Source of the DNA: an uncultured Adlercreutzia sp.
Lineage (GTDB): Bacteria; Actinomycetota; Coriobacteriia; Coriobacteriales; Eggerthellaceae
Direction of reading: 5' to 3'
Length of the DNA: 45,333 nucleotides
Assembly (NCBI GenBank): GCA_902478715.1
Contig: CABSMC010000013.1
Location: forward strand, 1 to 45,333
Position 1 is the first letter of the stretch. The number at the start of each line of letters is the position of its first letter. Shown one piece after another: positions 34,018 through 40,994 of this stretch. The notes beneath the pieces were generated by a model. The model ran no database searches. It saw only the letters and a list, made by a program, of their open reading frames with translations, and was not told the DNA's origin. The position numbers and the translations under genes are program-made.

Positions 34018-34273
34018 AATTCAGAATGAGAGCCATTGTAGCGCAAGAGCAGCTTCCCTCGCGCCCCAACCCCACAGCAGCTTACAAACCGCTGGAAAAG
34101 AATGAGATCCTACTCCACGGCGCGAGAAAAAACTCAACAGGAGAGAGAAATCACTCCACCCCTCGCCATGATGTCTATTCCACAGATGTCGCATTTCTGA
34201 AACATTATCTTCATGATGCAGTACTGCTACATTCATTTGGTACAATGACTCGAAATCATCCGAAGGGAATAAT
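34018..34273 (+). promoter_or_regulatory. hipBA promoter region
   Basis: TTGGTACAAT at 34237-34246 is an extended -10 (TG-n-TACAAT) 27 bases before hipB; AAGGGA is the ribosome site. No clear HipB operator dyad of the E. coli type was found. Confidence 0.5.
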
Positions 34274-34645
34274 ATGGAAAGCATCCGAACTGTACGCCAA
34301 ATTGGCCAAGCCATTCGTGAAAAAAGACTCCAGGAGGGGCTCACCCAACAAGAGCTGGCCGATGCCTCCCACGTATCCCGCTCGCTCATAGTGCGATTGG
34401 AGAAAGGGACCGCAACCGCTCTTTACCCCGAAAAACTCATCGGAATCCTCGGCGCGCTCGGTCTACACCTGGCTCTTTTCAGCGATCAGAACGAGAACCC
34501 GGATTCGCCACAACTCAACTGTTCTGCTCCTGATACAACTGACGATTTCGCCCGCGAGCAGCGCATTCAGGAAGCCCTGGCCGATCTCGTCTTGAGCGCC
34601 GACCTCCTCAAAGCGCGGTCGCACACTATCCCGAACCAAAGCTAG
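34274..34645 (+). CDS. hipB: HipB-like antitoxin, XRE helix-turn-helix
   Basis: 123 aa. The helix-turn-helix (about 8-65) reads IGQAIREKRLQEGLTQQELA, then VSRSLIVRLEKGTA, followed by a beta-like ILGALGLHLALF, as in HipB. The remaining 50 residues are polar and may be the flexible tail. It binds HipA and represses the operon. hipA follows after 12 bases. Confidence 0.88.
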   Translation: MESIRTVRQIGQAIREKRLQEGLTQQELADASHVSRSLIVRLEKGTATALYPEKLIGILGALGLHLALFSDQNENPDSPQLNCSAPDTTDDFAREQRIQEALADLVLSADLLKARSHTIPNQS

Positions 34646-34657
34646 AAAGAGGCCGCC

Positions 34658-35923
34658 ATGCCCTCTCCCGCACTCGCGGAACTCTCCGTAACTATTCAAG
34701 GCAAACCCGCTGGCACGGTTCGCCAGCACGAGAACGGCACGCTCACCTTCGCGTACCTACCCGCATACCAAGGAGCACCCCTTTCCCTCTCCATGCCCTT
34801 GTCCAATCAAGAATACGGCGACAAAATTGTCAGGCCTTACCTTTTCGGCCTTGTTCCCGACAACTTTTACCTGCGGCGAGCCCTGGGGAGAGAATTCGGC
34901 GTTTCGGCCGACAACCCCTTTGCCCTACTCTCGCACATTGGCAAGGATTGTCCCGGTGCTGTTCAGTTTTTTCCTCCCGACCTTTACCCCCAGGCACTCG
35001 ATCAACCAGGCCACTACGAACCCATCGCCGAAGAGGCAATCGGCCGCCGCCTTCGATCCATTGCGAACAGCGAGCAAGCTACCTGGCAAGCGCCGGAGGA
35101 ACACTGGTCGCTCGGCGGCCAGCAATCGAAAATCGCCCTCGCAAACTTTGGCAACCAATGGTTCACCTGCGAAGGCGCGGCCGCAACCACGCATATTGTG
35201 AAACCGGGCATTTCAGCCCTCACCCACCAAGCTCTCAACGAGCATCTCTGCCTGCGTCTCGCAACGCTCTGCGGCATTCCTGCCGCGCAGTCGACATTCC
35301 AGACGTTCGCCGACATAGGCGCCATTGCTGTACGAAGATATGATCGAATCATCGAAGACACTTATAAGGTAATCCGCGTCCATCAAGAAGATTTCTGCCA
35401 GGCCCTCGGTGTGCTGCCCGACCACAAGTACGCCAATGAGGGCGGCCCTTCGGCCCGCGATATCGCGAACTTGCTAAACGGCCAGCCGAACAGCGATCGC
35501 AACGTCCCTCTCTTCGCTGCCGAACTTTTCTTCAACTACCTTATCGGGGCCCCTGACGCTCACGCGAAAAACTACTCGGTTATTCTCACGAAATCGAACG
35601 GCCCCCTCCTCGCCCCTCTCTATGATGCGGCATCGGGGCTTGCTTACGAGCCACCCCGAGGCGGCTGGCGACTGGCCATGGGCATCGGCGGCGAAAACCA
35701 CGTGGGAAAGTTGCGGCGATCCCATATCCAACGGTTTGCGGAAGCAGCAGCCCTCGATGAGGAAATGGCGCTCAATCTGTATGCCAATATTGCTCAGGCA
35801 ATTCTTGACCACCTTTGCGACATTGCCCGTGAGGCCGCAGAATTACAGGGGGGTGCCCCCCTCGCGCAGCGTCTTGTACCCGAGATTCGTCATCTGTGCG
35901 AAAAATCCCTGGATGCCCTCTGA
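34658..35923 (+). CDS. hipA: HipA-family serine/threonine kinase toxin
   Basis: 421 aa. Key kinase elements are intact: the P-loop-like WSLGGQQSKIAL (150-161, with the Ser that is autophosphorylated in E. coli HipA and Lys158), THIVKP (178-183), RRYDR, HQEDFCQALG, the catalytic loop DAHAKN (300-305) and the metal-binding Asp in APLYD (319-323). Known: HipA phosphorylates GltX, which leads to uncharged tRNA and (p)ppGpp-linked dormancy. Its target here is untested. It is convergent with a small (p)ppGpp synthetase gene, with 61 bases between the stops and no obvious terminator there. Confidence 0.93.
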   Translation: MPSPALAELSVTIQGKPAGTVRQHENGTLTFAYLPAYQGAPLSLSMPLSNQEYGDKIVRPYLFGLVPDNFYLRRALGREFGVSADNPFALLSHIGKDCPGAVQFFPPDLYPQALDQPGHYEPIAEEAIGRRLRSIANSEQATWQAPEEHWSLGGQQSKIALANFGNQWFTCEGAAATTHIVKPGISALTHQALNEHLCLRLATLCGIPAAQSTFQTFADIGAIAVRRYDRIIEDTYKVIRVHQEDFCQALGVLPDHKYANEGGPSARDIANLLNGQPNSDRNVPLFAAELFFNYLIGAPDAHAKNYSVILTKSNGPLLAPLYDAASGLAYEPPRGGWRLAMGIGGENHVGKLRRSHIQRFAEAAALDEEMALNLYANIAQAILDHLCDIAREAAELQGGAPLAQRLVPEIRHLCEKSLDAL

Positions 35924-35984
35924 GAGAACTCCGCCAGCGCTACGCTTCGAGTGCAGACCAAGATGCGAGCTTGGAACGAGGCTT

Positions 35985-36770
35985 CTACTCTTCCCCGTCG
36001 TCCAAGTAGTTGCGCAGCGCCTGCATGCGGCGATCTAGATCGGCGGCGGTCTCGGCTAGATCGGCCAGCTCCGCGGCCACTGCCGCGGCCTCTTCGTCGG
36101 GGAGGTTCTTCTTGTAGCGCAGCTGATGTTCCAACGATGCCCAGAAATTCATGGAGATGGTGCGCAGCTGCACTTCCACCTTCACCGAACGCTTCTCGCG
36201 CTCGAGGAAAATGGGCACCTCGATAATGAGATGCAGGCTGCGGTACCCGCTCGGCTTCGGGGAGGCCACGTAGTCGCGCCGCTCGATGAGCTGCACGTCG
36301 TCCTGGGAAAGCAACGACTCGGCCAAAGAGAACATATCCTCGGGAAAGGTGCAGACTACGCGCACGCCGGCCACATCGTAGATGTTCTCCTCGATGGAAT
36401 CCACTGACATGGGAAAGCCCTTGCGGGCGAGCTTTTTTGCCAGGCTGTCGGTGCTTTTCAAGCGCGATTTGATGGACTCGATGGGGTTGCGATCATGCTG
36501 CAGGCCGAATTCGGCGTCCAGCACGCGGAACTTCGTCTCCACTTCCATCATGGCGCACTCGTAGTAGGTCATAAGACGCCGATAGGGCGCGAAGTTGCGC
36601 TCCAGCATGGCGGCGAACTCGTCGCTGCCCGCCAGCCGCGCCAGCATCTGGTTCGCCAGTTCCTCACGATGCTCGTGCAGCGTATCGAGGGCGCTTTGGC
36701 CCAGCGCGCCCTGACCGTCGCGCAGCCGCACGACTGCGTTCTCGAAGGCCCGCTCCGTCAACCTCGCCAT
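35985..36770 (-). CDS. Small alarmone synthetase (RelQ/YjbM-like GTP pyrophosphokinase)
   Basis: 261 aa, somewhat longer than RelQ (about 210). The synthetase domain shows RLKSTDSLAKKLARKGFP, IYDVAGVRVVCTF, the G-loop region PKPSGYRSLHLIIEVP, and VEVQLRTISMNFWASLEHQL; there is no hydrolase or regulatory domain. It makes (p)ppGpp or pGpp from ATP and GDP/GTP. Start ATG 36770 has GGAAGGA upstream; the frame extends to 36902 but that part lies in a repeat. The C-terminus is an Ala/Glu-rich helix. It faces hipA. Confidence 0.92.
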   Translation of the reverse strand: MARLTERAFENAVVRLRDGQGALGQSALDTLHEHREELANQMLARLAGSDEFAAMLERNFAPYRRLMTYYECAMMEVETKFRVLDAEFGLQHDRNPIESIKSRLKSTDSLAKKLARKGFPMSVDSIEENIYDVAGVRVVCTFPEDMFSLAESLLSQDDVQLIERRDYVASPKPSGYRSLHLIIEVPIFLEREKRSVKVEVQLRTISMNFWASLEHQLRYKKNLPDEEAAAVAAELADLAETAADLDRRMQALRNYLDDGEE

Positions 36771-36861
36771 AGCCGCTTCCTTCCACGCGCCATCGTTGCA
36801 CTTCTGCACTTGCGTCGAAAAGCACTTCTCACTCTTTCGCAAAATGATACTTATCGATCCT

Positions 36862-37071
36862 GAAATGGCTTGGAAATCACGAAACATCGGCCAAATCCAC
36901 AAAAAGAGGCTTCGTACCCTTCAAATGGCTTGAAATTGACGAAACATCGGCCGAAATCTGCGATTTACACCCCGTTGTAATACACGACCTGCGCAAACGC
37001 TATCTCCGGTATTACAAAGAACGTCGAAAACAAGCTCCCCGACCGATGTTTCGCGATTTCCAAGCCATTTC
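36862..37071. repeat. Repeat element: two direct and one inverted copy of a 29-base unit
   Basis: GAAATGGCTTGGAAATCACG...AACATCGG occurs at 36862-36890, a variant with about three changes at 36923-36950, and an inverted copy at 37043-37071 (28 of 29 identical to the first). Inside is a perfect 9-bp pair TTGTAATAC (36975-36983) and GTATTACAA (37009-37017). No gene fits in 36771-37254; the element lies upstream of the alarmone synthetase. Confidence 0.88.
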
Positions 37072-37087
37072 AGTCACGTTCGCAAGC

Positions 37088-37134
37088 AAATTCCCGCTCG
37101 GGCACCACACCCAGGCGGGAATTTGATGGGAAGC
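37088..37134 (-). terminator. Inverted repeat downstream of the second anti-sigma gene
   Basis: AAATTCCCGC (37088-37097) and GCGGGAATTT (37125-37134) pair perfectly over 10 bp with a 27-base loop. It lies 120 bases past the anti-sigma stop and could end that transcript. Confidence 0.4.
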
Positions 37135-37254
37135 GCGGTAGCGTGCGCAATTCAACGCGCGAGAGATTTTGAATGCGGCGAGACCAGCGGGTGATCTGTT
37201 GCATTTTCCGCAGTAGCTGCCTAACCTACCGCACCCGCGCAGTAGTAGCCGAGA

Positions 37255-37920
37255 CTACTTCGCCCCCGCAGCGGCGGACGGGGCGGCTTCGGCGTCGACA
37301 CCCTCAAGATGCACAGAGGCGTGCCAGTTGCCGGATTCGCTGCTTACCTGGTACACGTAGGTGGCACCGTCTTTGTCATAAGTGCCCGTGGCGGCGCCGT
37401 TAGCGGCCAGCTGGTCGGTCAGGTCGATGGGTTCCACGCCCTCGGGAGCTAAAACCACGTGGCCGTCGGCGGATTCCAGCACCATGTCGTCGGCGTTCGG
37501 CGAACCGTCCTCGGCGCCTTCCACCGTGTAGTCGTGGATCTCGAAGGTCGTGCCGTCGAAGTCGCCGTCTTCCGAGATCATGGTCATCTGCGCCGCGCCG
37601 CCGCTCTCATCGTTCACCTCGTAGCTGACCTCCGCCACGGTGGTATCGCCGTTCTGGCTCATCCGCACGTCCAGCTCCACCGGCTCGCCGTTGATGTAGA
37701 CCGTGGCCTTCTCCACCCAGGTCTCGCCCGTGGCGGCGTAGCACACACCGTTGGTGACCACAAATACTCCGAGCAGCGCCGCGCAGGTGGCCGTCGCGAA
37801 TTTCAGAGCCGTCGTGCGTTTCTTCGTCTTCTCCATGGGAATGCCCTTAACCTTTCCAATCAGGTCAGCAGAGGCATGGACCTCGCCCATCATGGCTTTG
37901 TATTGGCTCTGGTTGCTCAT
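37255..37920 (-). CDS. Single-pass membrane anti-sigma factor candidate
   Basis: 221 aa. A short cytoplasmic N-terminus (about 40 residues), one membrane segment at about 44-62 (TCAALLGVFVVTNGVCYAAT), then an all-beta-looking exported domain rich in Asp, Thr and Gly (VYINGEPVELDVRMSQNGD) with an Ala-rich end. No zinc-binding HxxxCxxC motif is present. The start codon lies 56 bases inside the preceding ECF sigma gene, with GGAGGCGTGGGAAG as ribosome site, typical of a coupled sigma/anti-sigma pair. The anti-sigma role rests on context and topology; the signal is unknown. Confidence 0.7.
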   Translation of the reverse strand: MSNQSQYKAMMGEVHASADLIGKVKGIPMEKTKKRTTALKFATATCAALLGVFVVTNGVCYAATGETWVEKATVYINGEPVELDVRMSQNGDTTVAEVSYEVNDESGGAAQMTMISEDGDFDGTTFEIHDYTVEGAEDGSPNADDMVLESADGHVVLAPEGVEPIDLTDQLAANGAATGTYDKDGATYVYQVSSESGNWHASVHLEGVDAEAAPSAAAGAK

Positions 37921-38476
37921 CTTCCCACGCCTCCTTCAATGACTGTTTCAGTAACTTCCTTGCTCGGACGAGCCGGGTGCGCACCGTGGGTTCCTTGATG
38001 CCCAGCACCTCGGCGATCTCGCGGGTGCCCATGTCCTCGAAGTAGAACAGGTGCACGACAATGCGGCACTTTTCGGGCATCGTGCCCAAAGCCGCGTACA
38101 GCGCCTCGTGAGCCGGCTCGGCGAAAGCGGGCTCCTCGAAGGGCGGGGCATCGCCGTCGCGAATGTCCCGCAGCTCCACTCGCTGGCGCCACAGACTCCG
38201 CCAGAGGCTCTTGCACTCGTTCACCGTGACGCGAATGAGCCAAGCGCGCAGATGCTCATCGCGGGCGGCTCCGCGCTCGACCTCGGCCGCCATGGCGCGC
38301 CCGCTATCACGCTCGGCCTTATCGCAAAGCCACGCCGGCGGTTTCTCGTAGAGCTTCAAGAACACCGCCTGCACCACGTCCTCGGCATCGGGCACGCGCC
38401 GCGTCTGGTTGAGCGCGATGCGGTACACCATGTCGGCGTAGTCGTCGACGATCTGTCGGTACTGGCGATTGTCCAC
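37865..38476 (-). CDS. ECF-type RNA polymerase sigma factor
   Basis: 203 aa. Region 2: YADMVYRIALNQTRRVPDAE and DVVQAVFLKLYEK, HLRAWLIRVTVNECKSLWR; region 4: EKCRIVVHLFYFEDMGTREI and EVLGIKEPTVRTRLVRARKL. A 30-residue Asp/Arg-rich insert lies between them. The start is GTG 38476 with AAGGA upstream. The C-terminal 18 residues run over the start of the next gene. It is unlike the ECF factor at 1059-1547 in length and sequence. Confidence 0.9.
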   Translation of the reverse strand: MDNRQYRQIVDDYADMVYRIALNQTRRVPDAEDVVQAVFLKLYEKPPAWLCDKAERDSGRAMAAEVERGAARDEHLRAWLIRVTVNECKSLWRSLWRQRVELRDIRDGDAPPFEEPAFAEPAHEALYAALGTMPEKCRIVVHLFYFEDMGTREIAEVLGIKEPTVRTRLVRARKLLKQSLKEAWEDEQPEPIQSHDGRGPCLC

Positions 38477-38633
38477 AGGTTTCCTTCTCGTCCGAAAGGG
38501 AAGGCGCCAACGCCGCAGCCGCTAGCTTGCCGCCCCGTCACCGCCTTCCGTAAAAGACCTTTCACAGACAATACGCTTGAGAATGGAGAAATGTGCGACG
38601 CTTGGGAGAGATTTTGGGATTGCGAGAATCAAC

Positions 38634-38918
38634 CTAAAACTGCAGCAGCCCTTCCATGGAGCAGCGCAAGGCGCAGGCGAGGCGGTAGACCGCCTCAGCG
38701 GAGGCGCGATTGGTGTTCTTCTGCCGCTGCTCGTACATTTGGATGGAGCGCAAGCTTATCCCCGATCGCTCAGCCAACTCCTCCTGGGTCAAGCTGCACA
38801 GCTCGCGCTGGCGCTTCAGTCGTGTCGGCAACGAGGCGGCCGAGCGAGCGTCTTCCCACTCGCCCGCCTGCAGCTCGGCGAAGACGCTCGCGGGACTCAC
38901 CTCGCCGGCGTCGCTCAC
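38634..38918 (-). CDS. XRE-family helix-turn-helix protein, possibly N-terminally truncated
   Basis: 94 aa from GTG 38918. The C-terminal 65 residues are a clear HTH (RLKRQRELCSLTQEELAERS, then SIQMYEQRQKN). The frame stays open upstream of the GTG through 38993, giving CVAFKGHQNLTWTFDYAPEK and AAFYVLRVRSVSD, which reads like protein, but it reaches the end of ispF without any start codon. So either translation begins at the weak GTG, or the gene lost its 5' end next to ispF. The DNA target is unknown. Confidence 0.6.
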   Translation of the reverse strand: MSDAGEVSPASVFAELQAGEWEDARSAASLPTRLKRQRELCSLTQEELAERSGISLRSIQMYEQRQKNTNRASAEAVYRLACALRCSMEGLLQF

Positions 38919-38994
38919 CGAGCGGACGCGCAGGACGTAGAAGGCCGCCTTCTCCGGTGCATAGTCGAAGGTCCAGGTTAGGTTCTGATGGCCT

Positions 38995-39486
38995 TTAAAT
39001 GCGACACACGAGGCAGGTGGCGTAGGCGGTGATGCCTTCTTCGCGACCCTCGTGGCCCAAGTGCTCGGTGGTGGTGGCCTTTACGCCGACGTTTTCCACA
39101 GGCACTCCCATGGCCGCTGCCAGGTTCTCGCGCATCTGCTCGCGGTAGGGAGAGAGCTTCGGGGCCTGGGCGGCAATGACGCTGTCCACGTCGATGATCT
39201 CGAAACCGCGCTCGCGCACGAAGCGGGCCACCTCAGCGAGCAGTTTGAGCGAGTCGGCATCCTTGTAGGCCGGGTCGGTGTCGGGGAACAACTTCCCGAT
39301 GTCGCCTCCGCGCACAGCACCGAGCAGCGCATCGGAGATGGCGTGGGCCAGCACGTCGGCGTCGGAATGCCCGTCGAGCCCCTGATGGTGCGGGATGTCC
39401 ACCCCGCCCAAAATAAGCTTGCGGCCCGGCGCGAAGGCATGCACATCCATCCCCAGCCCCGTCCGAAGATTGCGCAGATCGTTCAT
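38995..39486 (-). CDS. ispF: 2-C-methyl-D-erythritol 2,4-cyclodiphosphate synthase
   Basis: 163 aa. Fifth step of the MEP isoprenoid pathway. Metal ligands are in GMDVHAF (Asp, His) and GHSDADVLAHAISDALLGA, and the end has GVKATTTEHLGHEGREEGI. The ATG at 39486 has AAGGAG upstream. It follows ispD on the same strand, but a 157-base inverted-repeat element separates them. Confidence 0.96.
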   Translation of the reverse strand: MNDLRNLRTGLGMDVHAFAPGRKLILGGVDIPHHQGLDGHSDADVLAHAISDALLGAVRGGDIGKLFPDTDPAYKDADSLKLLAEVARFVRERGFEIIDVDSVIAAQAPKLSPYREQMRENLAAAMGVPVENVGVKATTTEHLGHEGREEGITAYATCLVCRI

Positions 39487-39570
39487 TCAGACTCCTTCCG
39501 CCTTCCTCCATCATGCATGACGCCTTTGAGAACCCTTCTCATTTCCCTCTCGGTCATTGGAAGGGGCCGA

Positions 39571-39727
39571 TTTTGCAGCAAATCGCGAGTTATAAGCGTC
39601 TGCACGATGCGCTTCGCTGCATTCCAGATTTTCCGCTCGGCAAAACCCCAGGTCAGAAATTCGCAGCTTTTGAATGTCTCGAACGAAGCAAGCTCCGGAC
39701 GCTTATAACTCGCGATTTGCTGCAAAA
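39571..39727. repeat. 157-bp element with perfect 30-bp inverted ends between ispD and ispF
   Basis: Arms 39571-39600 and 39698-39727 are perfect reverse complements over 30 bp (TTTTGCAGCAAATCGCGAGT...). With small gaps the arms extend outward to GGCC on each side, and part of the interior pairs weakly (CATTC / GAATG). There is no coding sequence of its own. It separates two genes of the same pathway. Confidence 0.88.
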
Positions 39728-39747
39728 AGTGGCCTCTTCGTTAACCG

Positions 39748-40590
39748 TCATCGATGCTCGGAGTTCAAAAGCATGGTGCGGACGGCGCTGGCGAGAAGCA
39801 CGTAGTCCTCGGGCACCGTGAGCTTAATGTTGTCGCGCTTCCCTTCCACGATCAGCACTTTACCGCCAAGCCGCTCGATGAGCGAAGAGTCGTCAGTTCC
39901 CACGAACCCGTCAGACAGCGCACTTGCATGGGCGCGACGGTAGATGCCCGCACGGAAGACCTGGGGCGTCTGAGCATTCCAGAACACCGACCGGTCGGGG
40001 GTGCCCACCACCACGCCGTCTTCCACGACCTTCAGCGTATCCACCGCCGGATGCGCCACAATGGCGCCGTCGGCATCGAAGTTGCCCTTGACCATGTTGA
40101 TGGTGTGCTCGATGAGGTCTGGCGACACGAGCGGCCGGGCACCGTCGTGCAGCACCACGTACTCGTACTCGTCGCCCACCATCTCGAGCCCCGAGAACGC
40201 CGATTCCTGGCGAATGGCCCCTGAAGGCGCGAGCACCACCGGCGTCACAAACGGGAACGGGTCGATGGCGCGGGACAAGTACTCGTGCATGCGCTCCTCG
40301 GGGCACACGATGACGATGAGCCCCACATCGCCTACCGCGTCGAAGGCCTCGGCCGACCACGTGAGGATGGGCTTGCCGGCAATCTCCACCAGCTGCTTGC
40401 CGCCTTCTTTGCCGAAGCGCTCCCCAGTACCACCAGCCAGAATGATAGCCGCCGTTTGGGGCTTTTTGTCCACTTTGCCCTGCAGCTGCAGAAGCGGCGA
40501 GCTCAGAGCATCGAAATCGAGCTCATCCATACAAAAGGATGGCTCGCGAAGAACCGAGGGCTCAGTGACGGGATCGATGATGTTCGGCAT
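39748..40590 (-). CDS. ispD: 2-C-methyl-D-erythritol 4-phosphate cytidylyltransferase
   Basis: 280 aa. Third step of the MEP pathway; it joins MEP to CMP. Nucleotide-binding start: AAIILAGGTGERFGKEGGKQ; further blocks VVLHDGARPLVSPDLI, DTLKVVEDG, WNAQTPQVFRAGIY and GTDDSSLIERLG. About 48 residues precede the conserved core, more than usual, and look unstructured. Start ATG 40590 (AGGGGG upstream) is chosen over the open frame to 40770, which runs into a repeat. Confidence 0.94.
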   Translation of the reverse strand: MPNIIDPVTEPSVLREPSFCMDELDFDALSSPLLQLQGKVDKKPQTAAIILAGGTGERFGKEGGKQLVEIAGKPILTWSAEAFDAVGDVGLIVIVCPEERMHEYLSRAIDPFPFVTPVVLAPSGAIRQESAFSGLEMVGDEYEYVVLHDGARPLVSPDLIEHTINMVKGNFDADGAIVAHPAVDTLKVVEDGVVVGTPDRSVFWNAQTPQVFRAGIYRRAHASALSDGFVGTDDSSLIERLGGKVLIVEGKRDNIKLTVPEDYVLLASAVRTMLLNSEHR

Positions 40591-40666
40591 AAGTACCCCC
40601 TGAGGGCTCGTGGAATGTTGGGACATAGTATAAGCCATCGCGCGCATTTTCGGATTTTCATCCGCA

Positions 40667-40790
40667 AATGCCACTTCAGGCCCGCTTTGGTAAGGCGCGA
40701 GGACGAAAAATTCCAGTTGAAGCCCGCTTTGGTAAGATTTCGCGCTCCAGAGGTCTTGCGCTCTTACCATTCCGGGGTCGAACTGGCATT
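40667..40790. repeat. Three-unit repeat with CCCGCTTTGGTAAG core between clpC and ispD
   Basis: A roughly 35-base unit occurs directly at 40667-40701 and 40709-40745 (both with CCCGCTTTGGTAAG), and a diverged inverted copy lies at 40755-40790. Conserved blocks in all: CCA.TT, CCCG, GGTAAG, CGC. Weaker pairing reaches out to about 40645 and 40820. The remaining part of 40591-40994 has no gene; GGCGGAGCCGA is repeated at 40907 and 40952. Confidence 0.75.
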
Positions 40791-40836
40791 CGGGAAGGGA
40801 AATCGAAATCGTCCCAATCGCGGTTCAGACATGAAG

Positions 40837-40860
40837 AAGGAGGCTCCGGGGAGCCTCCTT
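40837..40860 (-). terminator. Hairpin downstream of clpC
   Basis: AAGGAGGCTC / GAGCCTCCTT, a 10-bp perfect stem with 4-base loop, followed on the minus strand by CTTC; 135 bases past the clpC stop. Confidence 0.55.
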
Positions 40861-40994
40861 GAAGATGCGGTTAGAATACGCTCGGATTGCGGCTGGGCGC
40901 AGCTACGGCGGAGCCGAGGCGCGGCCTCGCTTGACACCGAAGCACAACCGTGGCGGAGCCGAAGGGCAGCCCCGCTAGTGCTGAAAGTCCGCTC

